Assembly (NCBI RefSeq): GCF_003970915.1
Contig: NZ_RXOF01000023.1
Span: 1 to 64,000, forward strand
Origin: Hymenobacter gummosus
GTDB lineage: Bacteria; Bacteroidota; Bacteroidia; Cytophagales; Hymenobacteraceae
Length of the DNA: 64,000 nucleotides
Direction: 5' to 3'
Shown here piece by piece: positions 7,085 through 14,438 of the stretch. The notes beneath the pieces were generated by a model, which was not told the DNA's origin, did no database searches, and saw only the letters and a program-made list of their open reading frames with translations. The translations under genes and the position numbers were made by a program. Positions within the stretch are counted from its first letter, which is position 1. Each line of letters opens with the position of its first letter.

Positions 7085-8227
7085 ATGGATTTTTCCGCCC
7101 TGACGTCCTTCGTCATTTCCTGGCAGAGCCTCGTCATTCTGGCCGTATTCGGCATTTCGCTGCTGATTGCCACCTACTCCACCTACGCCGAGCGCGTGGT
7201 GGCGGCCTTTCTGCAGGACCGCGTGGGCCCCGACCGCGCCGGCCCCTACGGCCTGCTGCAGCCCCTGGCCGACGCCGTGAAGCTGTTCACCAAGGAAGAG
7301 TTCTTCCCGGCCGGTGCCAACCGCGGCCTGTTCGTGTTCGGCCCCTGCCTGGCCATGACCACGGCGCTGATGGCCTCGGCCGTTATTCCCTTCGGCAATA
7401 CCCTGCTGCTGGGCAACGGCGAAGTGGTGCGCCTGCAGGCCATCGAGGTCAACATCGGGATGCTGTACGTGTTCGGCGTGGTGTCGCTGGGCGTGTACGG
7501 GCTGATGATTGGCGGCTGGGCCTCGAACAACAAGTTCTCCCTGCTCGGCGCCATCCGTGCCGCCGCCCAGGCCGTGAGCTACGAGCTGGCCATGGGCATG
7601 GCACTGATTGCCCTGCTGATGGTAACCGGCACGCTAAGCCTGCGCCAGATTGCCCTGCAGCAGTACGACGGGCTCTGGAACATCGTGTACCAGCCGCTGG
7701 GCTTCATTATCTTTTGCGTGTGCGCCTTCGCCGAAACGAACCGCACGCCCTTCGACCTGCCCGAGTGCGAAACCGAGCTGGTGGGCGGCTACCACACCGA
7801 GTATTCCTCGATGAAGATGGGCCTGTACCTGTTTGCCGAATACATCAACGTGTTCGTGGCCTCGGCCGTGATGAGCACCCTGTACTTCGGTGGCTTCAGC
7901 TTCCCCGGCGAGCATCTGCTCTACAATTACCTGACGGCCTCGCAGAGCGAGCTGTTTGCTCACAACGTGGTAACCATCCTGGGCACGGTGACGCTGTTCG
8001 CGAAGATTTTCTTCTTCATCTTCTTCTTTATGTGGGTGCGCTGGACGCTGCCGCGCTTCCGCTACGACCAGCTGATGCGCCTGGGCTGGACCATGCTCTT
8101 CCCGCTGGCCATCCTGAACATCATCCTGACCGGCGCCTTTATCCTGTTCTTCGGCAACAAGGAAGCCAAGCTGGATGTGTCCAAAGAAGCTGCGCCCACC
8201 GAAATTCGCACGGTAGCCCGCCGCTAA
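7085..8227 (+). CDS. nuoH: NADH-quinone oxidoreductase subunit H
   Basis: Membrane subunit at the junction of the two arms that lines the quinone tunnel. The 380-residue protein is strongly hydrophobic with the family blocks ERVVAAFLQDRVGPDRAGPY near residue 38, FAETNRTPFDLPECETELVG (about residues 217-236; acidic residues at 227-231) and the loop GYHTEYSSMKMG. The C-terminal 25 residues are polar. It is followed 13 bases later by nuoI. Confidence 0.96.
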   Translation: MDFSALTSFVISWQSLVILAVFGISLLIATYSTYAERVVAAFLQDRVGPDRAGPYGLLQPLADAVKLFTKEEFFPAGANRGLFVFGPCLAMTTALMASAVIPFGNTLLLGNGEVVRLQAIEVNIGMLYVFGVVSLGVYGLMIGGWASNNKFSLLGAIRAAAQAVSYELAMGMALIALLMVTGTLSLRQIALQQYDGLWNIVYQPLGFIIFCVCAFAETNRTPFDLPECETELVGGYHTEYSSMKMGLYLFAEYINVFVASAVMSTLYFGGFSFPGEHLLYNYLTASQSELFAHNVVTILGTVTLFAKIFFFIFFFMWVRWTLPRFRYDQLMRLGWTMLFPLAILNIILTGAFILFFGNKEAKLDVSKEAAPTEIRTVARR

Positions 8228-8240
8228 CCACGACTTCACC

Positions 8241-8813
8241 ATGAGACTGACCAATAGAGCAAAGCACCTGGAGAAGAAGCCCATGACCCTGGCCGAGCGG
8301 GCTTACCTGCCGGCTATTCTCACGGGCATGGGCATCACGCTCAAGCACTTCTTCTCCAAGAAAGCCACCATTCGTTACCCCGAGGAGCTGCGCCCCATCG
8401 CGCCGACGTTCCGGGGCCTGCACGTGCTCAAGCGCGACGAGCAAGGCCGGGAACGGTGCACGGCCTGCGGCCTCTGCGCCGTGGCCTGCCCCGCCGAAGC
8501 CATTACCATGGTGGCCGGCGAGCGGAAGAAGGGCGAGCAAAACCTTTACCGCGAGGAGAAGTATGCCATCAGCTACGAAATCAACATGCTGCGCTGCATC
8601 TTCTGCGGCCTCTGCGAGGAAGCCTGCCCCAAAGCGGCCATCTACCTGCAGGCCGATAAGATGGCCCCGCCCCGCTTCGAGCGCGACGAGTTCATCTATG
8701 GCAAAGACCGCCTGGTAGAGCCCGTCGACCCGAACGCCCGCTCCAAGCGCGGCATTCAACTCACCGCCGAGCAAGCCGAAGCCCTGGCCCGCCGCATGGC
8801 GGGTGTAGAATAA
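8241..8813 (+). CDS. nuoI: NADH-quinone oxidoreductase subunit I
   Basis: Ferredoxin-like subunit with two 4Fe-4S clusters (N6a, N6b) passing electrons to NuoB. In 190 residues the two ligand sets are C73, C76, C79, C83 (RCTACGLCAVACP) and C119, C122, C125, C129 (RCIFCGLCEEACP). An ATG 42 bases downstream would also be possible, but the chosen ATG at 8241 sits 13 bases after nuoH. The C-terminal 40 residues after the second motif are hydrophilic. Confidence 0.95.
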   Translation: MRLTNRAKHLEKKPMTLAERAYLPAILTGMGITLKHFFSKKATIRYPEELRPIAPTFRGLHVLKRDEQGRERCTACGLCAVACPAEAITMVAGERKKGEQNLYREEKYAISYEINMLRCIFCGLCEEACPKAAIYLQADKMAPPRFERDEFIYGKDRLVEPVDPNARSKRGIQLTAEQAEALARRMAGVE

Positions 8814-8919
8814 ATGGCTAAATGGTTGAATGGTTAAATGGCTGGTCGTTCTGACGACGCAAGAACAATCAACCATTTAGCCATTTGACCATCCAGCCAT
8901 TTACCCATTTGACCATCAA
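8814..8919. repeat. Inverted word-array spacer element, AATGGCTA type (nuoI-nuoJ)
   Basis: The 5' arm (8814-8850) repeats AATGGCTAAATGGTTGAATG words directly after the nuoI stop; the 3' arm (8873-8919) repeats CAACCATTTAGCCATTTGAC words and ends about seven bases before the nuoJ ATG at 8926. Sister elements with the same word precede ureAB, the second FKBP gene and recO. Confidence 0.85.
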
Positions 8920-8925
8920 AGTCCC

Positions 8926-9432
8926 ATGTCCCTCTTCTATTTCCTGACGTTCGTTGCGCTGCTGAGTGCCCTGGGCGTGGTTTTCGCCAAGAACCCTATG
9001 CACTCGGTGCTGTTCCTGGTGCTGACGTTCTTCGCCATTTCGGGGCACTACCTGCTGCTGAACGCGCAGTTCCTGGCGGCCGTCAACATCATCGTGTACG
9101 CCGGCGCTATCATGGTGCTGTTCCTGTTCGTGGTGATGTTCCTGAACCTGAACGCCGACACGGAGCCGAATAAATCGGCCCTGGCGAAAGTGGCCGGCGC
9201 CATTGCCGGCGGCCTGCTGCTGCTGGTGCTCATTGCGGCGCTACGCAACGTGAATCCGACGGGGGCCGACCTGAACACCTTCGATTCACAGATTGGTATG
9301 GTGAACCGCCTGGGCCTGGTGCTTTACCAGCAGTACCTGCTGCCTTTTGAGCTGGCCTCGGTGCTGTTCCTGGTGGCTATGGTGGGCTCGGTGATGCTGG
9401 GCAAGCGCGAAGTCGGGGAGCGGCATTTCTAA
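8926..9432 (+). CDS. nuoJ: NADH-quinone oxidoreductase subunit J
   Basis: Membrane subunit of complex I with five predicted helices; its third helix carries the conserved VYAGAIMVLFLFVVMFLN (about residues 59-76). 168 residues, usual length. It is the last gene of the first nuo block: a strong hairpin follows 14 bases after the stop, and nuoK lies 2.5 kb away behind three unrelated genes. Confidence 0.95.
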   Translation: MSLFYFLTFVALLSALGVVFAKNPMHSVLFLVLTFFAISGHYLLLNAQFLAAVNIIVYAGAIMVLFLFVVMFLNLNADTEPNKSALAKVAGAIAGGLLLLVLIAALRNVNPTGADLNTFDSQIGMVNRLGLVLYQQYLLPFELASVLFLVAMVGSVMLGKREVGERHF

Positions 9433-9446
9433 GCCTTTTTTCTTAA

Positions 9447-9496
9447 CAGAAGACGCCGGCGGCGCCTGAGCAATCGGGTGCCGCCGGCGTCTTCTG
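9447..9496. terminator. Strong hairpin after nuoJ
   Basis: Perfect 17-bp stem, CAGAAGACGCCGGCGGC at 9447-9463 with its complement at 9480-9496, loop of 16 bases. A T-rich stretch lies on the nuoJ side (9435-9443) but there is no U-run after the stem, so termination is likely but not textbook. Confidence 0.6.
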
Positions 9497-9527
9497 CTAT
9501 ATTGGCATCAACCTACTTTTTAATTCT

Positions 9528-10328
9528 ATGCGGCAGTATTTACTCTTAGGCTTGCTCTTATTCAGCAGTACCCTGGTAGCTGGTCAGCAAAGCAAAGGCC
9601 CGAACTTTGACATCAAGGATTTCAACGAGAAATTCGAGGTAGCACAGTGGTTGACTGCCTACGACCGGGTAGCCTGGGTAACGACGGACAGCGTGATGCT
9701 GCCCAAGAACGAGAGCCGGCGGCAGCAGTTGGGCGGCCAATGGTTCTGCTACCAGGACGCCCAGAACGGGTGGCACGCCCTGTACGGTAAGTACGAAAAA
9801 GGGCGCTTTGAACCCGCCTTCCACTACGTAATAAACCAAGCCGGCAGTGCACTGGAATCTGCCAACAGACCTGACTCGGCGCTTGTCAATCCGTACGCCC
9901 GGGCCCTACTTAATGCTCGTCGGCGCCTGGACGAAGTAAAGGGGCCCGCCAAGCTGAACTTCAACCACTACATTCGTCGCAATACAGATAAGACGCTCAC
10001 CATCTGGTTTCTGCCGGCTTTCCAGACGGACAATACCGCGGTGTACGGTGGCGAATTCTGCTACACACTCAGCCGTACCGGCTGTCAGCTGCTGAACAAG
10101 GACGAGTATTTTCAGGGGCAGTTTCGCGGTTTCAAGGTAGACCGACCGCGTGAAATCTGGCTGAACTACATCGACGTCGAGAAGCCCACGCTGGGCAGCA
10201 TTTTCTTTGTTTGGTACTACAAATCCTATTTCACCCAGATTTTCATTGATAACAAGACCAGCAAAAGCACCGTGTTCAAAAACGAGCAGGGATATTACTG
10301 GGTCCACGCGGAGAAACCGCCCAAATAG
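9528..10328 (+). CDS. Secreted protein of unknown function
   Basis: I do not recognise a family. The 266-residue product begins with a signal peptide (MRQYLLLGLLLFSSTLVAG, cleavage expected near residue 19) and continues as a soluble, aromatic-rich domain without further membrane segments. A segment near residues 85-140 (ALYGKYEKGRFEPAFHYVIN and following) and the repeated aromatic strands suggest a beta-rich fold. It lies between nuoJ and the minus-strand sigma-factor gene pair, with hairpins on both sides, so it is probably a single-gene unit. Base composition is a little lower in GC than the nuo genes. Confidence 0.75.
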   Translation: MRQYLLLGLLLFSSTLVAGQQSKGPNFDIKDFNEKFEVAQWLTAYDRVAWVTTDSVMLPKNESRRQQLGGQWFCYQDAQNGWHALYGKYEKGRFEPAFHYVINQAGSALESANRPDSALVNPYARALLNARRRLDEVKGPAKLNFNHYIRRNTDKTLTIWFLPAFQTDNTAVYGGEFCYTLSRTGCQLLNKDEYFQGQFRGFKVDRPREIWLNYIDVEKPTLGSIFFVWYYKSYFTQIFIDNKTSKSTVFKNEQGYYWVHAEKPPK

Positions 10329-10336
10329 CTTTTAAC

Positions 10337-10372
10337 CAACAGCGGCTCCTGATAACTCAGGAGCCGCTGTTG
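10337..10372. terminator. Bidirectional hairpin between convergent genes
   Basis: Perfect 16-bp stem (10337-10352 with 10357-10372), four-base loop TAAC, starting 8 bases after the secreted-protein stop and lying before the end of the opposing gene at 10394. Confidence 0.7.
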
Positions 10373-10393
10373 ATTTCAAATCAATCGGTACGC

Positions 10394-10783
10394 CTACTCC
10401 GCCGTGGGTGTGGCGGCCGGGCGGGCCATCGGCTGTTGCTCGGCCATGCGGCCCCAGGGGCTGCAGCGGCGCATCTTTTGGCGGAATTTCTCCCGCTCTT
10501 CCTCGCTCATGCCCTCCATGCGGCTGGCCATTTTCTGCCGCCAGTGCTGCTGGGCTTTGGCCTTCCAGGCGGCACCGGGTCCGCCGCCGCGGAAGCCACC
10601 GAGCAGCAGCTTGCTGAGGATGAACAGGCCCAACGCTTGAGCGAAGGATACCGTGGGCAGGTTGAACAGGTAGGGCATCAGCCAGTTCCAGAGGTACATG
10701 ACCACGAAGCCCGCCAGGGCAACAAAGAAGGCAACGGCGAGTAGGATGCGCAGGCCGCGGAGAAACCAGAATTTGCGGTCCAT
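10394..10783 (-). CDS. Small two-helix membrane protein downstream of the ECF sigma factor
   Basis: The 129-residue protein has two hydrophobic segments, about residues 9-31 (LRGLRILLAVAFFVALAGFV) and 45-62 (SFAQALGLFILSKLLLGG), then a basic tail with GMSEEEREKFRQKMRRCSPW. I do not recognise a named family. It directly follows the sigma-factor gene on the same strand, separated only by an inverted word array, so the two may be one transcript. A zinc-finger anti-sigma motif is absent, yet a membrane partner for the sigma factor is possible. Confidence 0.7.
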   Translation of the reverse strand: MDRKFWFLRGLRILLAVAFFVALAGFVVMYLWNWLMPYLFNLPTVSFAQALGLFILSKLLLGGFRGGGPGAAWKAKAQQHWRQKMASRMEGMSEEEREKFRQKMRRCSPWGRMAEQQPMARPAATPTAE

Positions 10784-10790
10784 GATTTAT

Positions 10791-10902
10791 TGAATGTGCT
10801 GATGTGGGAAATGTGCTGATGTGCTAATGGAGGTGAATGTGTTGATGTACTAATGAGAAAGAAGAATTAGCACATCAGCACATTCCTCACATTAGCACAT
10901 TA
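10791..10902. repeat. Inverted word-array spacer element, ATGTGCTG type (sigma gene to membrane gene)
   Basis: On the plus strand 10791-10854 repeats AATGTGCTGATGTG words and 10865-10902 repeats AGCACATCAGCACATT. The genes here are on the minus strand: read that way, the first arm (G/T-rich) begins at the sigma-factor stop codon and the second arm (A/C-rich) ends about seven bases before the next ATG at 10783. The G/T-then-A/C order therefore follows gene direction, as in the plus-strand elements. Confidence 0.8.
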
Positions 10903-11502
10903 ATCCAGGAAAAGGTCGTCGTACAGAGCTTGGAGCTTCACGCGCAGCTGCTGCACGGCGTAGTGCTTGCGCGAAATCAGGGTTTTCAGGGGTACGCCGG
11001 TTTCCTCGGCCATCTGTTTGAAGGTTTTGCCCTCGAACTCGTGCCAGACAAACACGTCGCGCTGAGCCGGCGGCAATACCTCGAGGGCGTCCAGAATGGC
11101 CTCCATGATGGTTTCGCGGGCCATGGCCGTTTCGGTGGAGTCGTCCGGGGCGGGCAGGATGTCGGCCAGCAGCAGGGGCTCGTCGGAATCGGCGGCGGAG
11201 TGGTAGGCCGCAGCTTCTTCGAGCGAGGCGGCCTTGGGGCGGCGGTACCGGTCGATGATTTTGTTGCGGGCCACCCGGAACAGCCAAGCCGCCATCTGCT
11301 CCACGGGCTTGACGAGGCGGTAGGTTTGCACCAGCTCGTAGAAGACGTCCTGCAGCACGTCTTCGGCATCGTCCTCGTCGGGGATGCGGCGGCGGATGAA
11401 CGAGAGCAGCTTGCCGCGCTGCTCGCGCACGGCCTGCTGCAGCCGGTCGTTTTGCTCGGTCATAGCCGCGCTGGTGGTAGATAGGGTCAGGGCCTGTTCC
11501 AT
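10900..11502 (-). CDS. ECF-type RNA polymerase sigma factor
   Basis: Extracytoplasmic-function sigma factor. In 200 residues the sigma-2 region spans about 28-95 (DAEDVLQDVFYELVQ and AAWLFRVARNKIIDRYRR) and the sigma-4 helix-turn-helix about 140-190 (LPPAQRDVFVWHEFEGKTFK, then LISRKHYAVQQLR). The linker between them is longer and more acidic than in most ECF factors. The regulated promoters are not visible. It is divergent from nuoK, with a 400-bp repeat-bearing region between. Confidence 0.9.
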   Translation of the reverse strand: MEQALTLSTTSAAMTEQNDRLQQAVREQRGKLLSFIRRRIPDEDDAEDVLQDVFYELVQTYRLVKPVEQMAAWLFRVARNKIIDRYRRPKAASLEEAAAYHSAADSDEPLLLADILPAPDDSTETAMARETIMEAILDALEVLPPAQRDVFVWHEFEGKTFKQMAEETGVPLKTLISRKHYAVQQLRVKLQALYDDLFLD

Positions 11503-11588
11503 TCTGAAGGGGAAGACGCAGGCGCTGGAAAATTACTTTACGGGGAATAGAAAATTTTCGGGAGGGCGTGCAGGCTGTCGGCTCAGCG

Positions 11589-11775
11589 GGCAGTCATTGC
11601 GAGCAAAGCGAAGCCAATCCTTCCTCTCGCGGCCCGACGGAATGAAAAGCCCAAACCGAGAAACGGCATAGGTTAGTCTGGTTTCAGCCGGAGCCATTTT
11701 TTCGGTCGACAGGTGTTGTAGCGTCGGGCCGCGAGAGGAAGGCTTGCTTCGTCCTTCGTCCTCGCAATGACTGCC
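11589..11775. repeat. Long GTCAT-capped inverted repeat, GTCATTGCGAG type
   Basis: In the 407-bp gap between the sigma gene and nuoK. Outer arms GGCAGTCATTGCGAG (11589-11603) and CTCGCAATGACTGCC (11761-11775) are perfect complements; inner arms TTCCTCTCGCGGCCCGACG (11621-11639) and CGTCGGGCCGCGAGAGGAA (11722-11740) are also perfect. The segments between (with AAAGCGAAG and CTTCGTCCTTCGTC) pair imperfectly. The 80-base centre has no gene. It resembles the TCATTGCGAG repeat class that is scattered in many bacterial genomes. Confidence 0.8.
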
Positions 11776-11845
11776 AGGGCTGCCGCCGGGCGCAACAGCC
11801 GGACAATAAGGCCAGTTTTCCGCGTGGTTTTCCCAAGTTTCGGGC

Positions 11846-11853
11846 TACCTTTG
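11846..11853 (+). promoter_or_regulatory. Promoter core of the nuoK-N block
   Basis: TACCTTTG matches the Bacteroidota -7 consensus exactly and lies 56 bases before the nuoK ATG. A -33 element is not obvious. It supports nuoK-L-M-N being transcribed independently of nuoA-J. Confidence 0.6.
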
Positions 11854-11909
11854 CCCGCTAATTGGGCCCCGTATGTTGTGGGCTTTTTTCCGCCGTTACC
11901 CCGTCCTGA

Positions 11910-12242
11910 ATGGAACAGACGATACCGGAAGTCATTCGCACCGTTCCGCTCCAGCACTACGTGTTCTTCGCCGCTGCCCTCTTCAGCATCGGCGTGCTGG
12001 GAGTGCTGACCCGGCGCAATGCCATCATCATCTTTATGTGCGTGGAGCTGATGCTCAACGCCGTCAACGTCCTGCTCGCGGCATTTTCGGCCTACCGCGC
12101 CGATCCGAACGGGCAGGTCTTCGTGTTTTTCATCATGGCCGTAGCCGCCGCCGAAGTTGCCGTCGGCCTAGGCATTATCGTGATGATTTACCGCAACATT
12201 CAGAACACCGACGTCAACCTGCTCGACAGGCTCAAATGGTAA
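11910..12242 (+). CDS. nuoK: NADH-quinone oxidoreductase subunit K
   Basis: Three-helix membrane subunit of complex I. The 110-residue protein carries the two membrane-embedded glutamates of the E-channel, E46 (CVELMLNAVN) and E82 (AAEVAVGLGII). First gene of the second nuo block; its own promoter core is upstream. An inverted word array separates it from nuoL. Confidence 0.96.
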   Translation: MEQTIPEVIRTVPLQHYVFFAAALFSIGVLGVLTRRNAIIIFMCVELMLNAVNVLLAAFSAYRADPNGQVFVFFIMAVAAAEVAVGLGIIVMIYRNIQNTDVNLLDRLKW

Positions 12243-12341
12243 GGTAGGGTCTTGGGAGCTTGGGGTCTTAGGGTCTTGGTTGCTGAACCGGCCCGCTAGA
12301 ACAGCCCAAGCCCCCAAGCCCCCAAGCCCCTAAGACCCTCC
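12243..12341. repeat. Inverted word-array spacer element, GGGTCTTGGG type (nuoK-nuoL)
   Basis: The 5' arm (12243-12280) reads AGGGTCTTGGGAGCTTGGGG and similar; the 3' arm (12303-12341) reads AGCCCAAGCCCCCAAGCCCC and CTAAGACCCTCC and ends next to the nuoL ATG at 12343. The same word is used in the ureF-ureG spacer. Confidence 0.85.
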
Positions 12342-12342
12342 T

Positions 12343-14316
12343 ATGGACGCACCCCTCGCCGTTTATACCGGCTCGCCGCTGCCTTACATCCTGATTCCGC
12401 TGCTGCCGTTTCTGGGCTTCCTGATCAACGGCTTGCTCAACCGCCGGCTGTCGGGCACGGTAGCGGGGGCCATCAGCAGTCTGGCCGTGCTGGGCTCCTT
12501 CCTGATTGCCGTTTCGCTGTTCTGGAGCTTCCTGCACCCCGAGCCGCAGTGGACGATTCCGGGCACCGGTACGCACCAACCCTACACGGTGCACCTGTTC
12601 GACTGGATTCGCGTCGGCTCGCTGCACATTCCGTTCTCGTACCAGATTGATCAGCTCAGCCTGATCATGCTGCTGCTGGTGACGGGCGTGGGCTTCCTGA
12701 TCCACGTGTACAGCATCGGCTACATGCACCACGACGAAAACGTGGGGAAGTTCTTCAGCTTCCTGAACCTGTTCGTCTTCTCGATGCTGCTGCTGGTGAT
12801 GGGCGCCAACTTCCTGATCCTGTTCATCGGCTGGGAAGGCGTGGGCCTCTGCTCCTACCTGCTCATCGGGTTCTGGAACAAGAACACCTCGTACAACAAC
12901 GCCGCCAAGAAGGCCTTTATCATCAACCGCATCGGTGACCTGGGCTTCCTGCTGGGCATCTTCCTGATCTACCAGACTTTCGATTCGGTGGAGTACGGCT
13001 CGGTGTTCCAGCAGGCCGCGAAGCTGCCGGTTGGTGCCGGTGTTGTGACGGCCATTACGCTGCTGCTGTTCGTGGGCGCGATGGGCAAGTCGGCGCAGCT
13101 GCCGCTGTACACCTGGCTGCCCGACGCTATGGCCGGCCCCACGCCCGTGTCGGCCCTGATTCACGCCGCGACGATGGTGACGGCCGGCATCTACATGGTG
13201 CTGCGCTCCAACATCCTCTTCACCCTCTCGCCCGACACCCTGCACGTGGTGGCCTGGGTGGGCGCGCTGACGGCCCTGTTTGCCGCCACCATCGGCTTGG
13301 CCCAGAACGACATCAAGAAGGTGCTGGCCTACTCCACCGTCTCGCAGCTGGGCTACATGTTCCTGGCCCTGGGCGTGATGGGTTACACGTCCTCGCTGTT
13401 CCACGTACTGACGCACGCCTTCTTCAAGGCCCTGATGTTCTTGGGCGCCGGCTCGGTGATTCACGCCATGAGCAACGAGCAGGACATGCGCCGCATGGGC
13501 GGCCTGCGCAAGGCCCTGCCGATTACCTTCTTTACCTTCCTGATCGGCTGCCTGGCCATCAGCGGCATTCCGCCCTTCTCGGGCTTCTTCTCCAAGGACG
13601 AAATTCTGGCCCACGCCTTTGAGCACAGCAAGCCGCTGTGGGCCATCGGCATGCTGACGGCCTTCCTGACGGCTTTCTACATGTTCCGCCTGCTGTTCCT
13701 GACCTTCTTCGGGGAGTTCCGCGGCACAGAGGAGCAGAAACACCACCTGCACGAGTCGCCGGCTTCGATGACCATGCCCCTGGTGGTGCTGGCCATTCTG
13801 GCGGCCATCGGCGGCTTCATGAACGCCCCGCTGGTGCTGGGCCGCGGCTACCTGGCCGACTTTCTGGCCCCGCTCTTCGCTTACTCCCGGCAGGCCAACC
13901 CGGCGGCTTTCGGCGCCGAGCTTGACCACGCTACCGAGTACATGCTCATCGCGGCCTCGGTGCTGGTGGCCCTGGGCGGCATTGTGCTGGCTTACGCGCT
14001 GTACGTGGCCCGCAAAGCCCGCCCGGCCGAGGACGACGCGCAGCGCGGCTTCCTCGAAAACCTGGTCTACCACAAGTACTACGTCGACGAGCTGTACAAT
14101 TTCCTGTTCGTGAAGCCCTCGATGTTCCTCTCGCGCAGCCTGCACGACGTGGTGGAGAAGCGCGTGGTCGACGGCACCGTCAACGGCCTGGGCCGCGGGG
14201 TGTTCGGCGGCTCAGAGCGCTTGGGCCGCCTGCAGACCGGCCGGGTGGAAACCTACCTGCTGCTGATGGTCGTCGGCATCGTGGTGGTGCTGGCCCTGAA
14301 TTTCATGAAGTTCTAG
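12343..14316 (+). CDS. nuoL: NADH-quinone oxidoreductase subunit L
   Basis: Largest antiporter-like proton-pumping subunit, at the tip of the membrane arm, with the long lateral helix in its C-terminal part. The 657-residue protein has the family core LILFIGWEGVGLCSYLLIGF (conserved Glu and Trp) and TWLPDAMAGPTPVSALIHAA near the middle. The C-terminal region after about residue 560 is charged and contains the lateral-helix sequence. Length is normal. Confidence 0.97.
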   Translation: MDAPLAVYTGSPLPYILIPLLPFLGFLINGLLNRRLSGTVAGAISSLAVLGSFLIAVSLFWSFLHPEPQWTIPGTGTHQPYTVHLFDWIRVGSLHIPFSYQIDQLSLIMLLLVTGVGFLIHVYSIGYMHHDENVGKFFSFLNLFVFSMLLLVMGANFLILFIGWEGVGLCSYLLIGFWNKNTSYNNAAKKAFIINRIGDLGFLLGIFLIYQTFDSVEYGSVFQQAAKLPVGAGVVTAITLLLFVGAMGKSAQLPLYTWLPDAMAGPTPVSALIHAATMVTAGIYMVLRSNILFTLSPDTLHVVAWVGALTALFAATIGLAQNDIKKVLAYSTVSQLGYMFLALGVMGYTSSLFHVLTHAFFKALMFLGAGSVIHAMSNEQDMRRMGGLRKALPITFFTFLIGCLAISGIPPFSGFFSKDEILAHAFEHSKPLWAIGMLTAFLTAFYMFRLLFLTFFGEFRGTEEQKHHLHESPASMTMPLVVLAILAAIGGFMNAPLVLGRGYLADFLAPLFAYSRQANPAAFGAELDHATEYMLIAASVLVALGGIVLAYALYVARKARPAEDDAQRGFLENLVYHKYYVDELYNFLFVKPSMFLSRSLHDVVEKRVVDGTVNGLGRGVFGGSERLGRLQTGRVETYLLLMVVGIVVVLALNFMKF

Positions 14317-14325
14317 AACGGGCGT

Positions 14326-14351
14326 GGGCTATGGCCGGCAGGCCGTAGCCC
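14326..14351 (+). other. Hairpin in the nuoL-nuoM spacer
   Basis: GGGCTATGGCC (14326-14336) pairs with GGCCGTAGCCC (14341-14351) over 11 bp with one G-U, loop GGCA. It starts 10 bases after the nuoL stop in a 122-bp spacer without a word array. No U-run follows, so an RNA stability or processing hairpin is more likely than a terminator. Confidence 0.45.
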
Positions 14352-14438
14352 GCTCTTGTTCTTTCCCCAAGAAGATACCCGCAGCCTAACTATGGCGGGC
14401 CCTGGTTTCCCGGCCTCGGTTCCGCTCCCTGAGACAAC

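Noticed and set aside
12268-14145. Long open frame opposite nuoL (and similar long antisense frames at 23702-26524, 29698-31446 and 43200-45617)
   Set aside because: They lie exactly opposite strongly supported genes, and their products are low-complexity His/Gln/Val/Ala-rich strings typical of antisense frames in GC-rich DNA.
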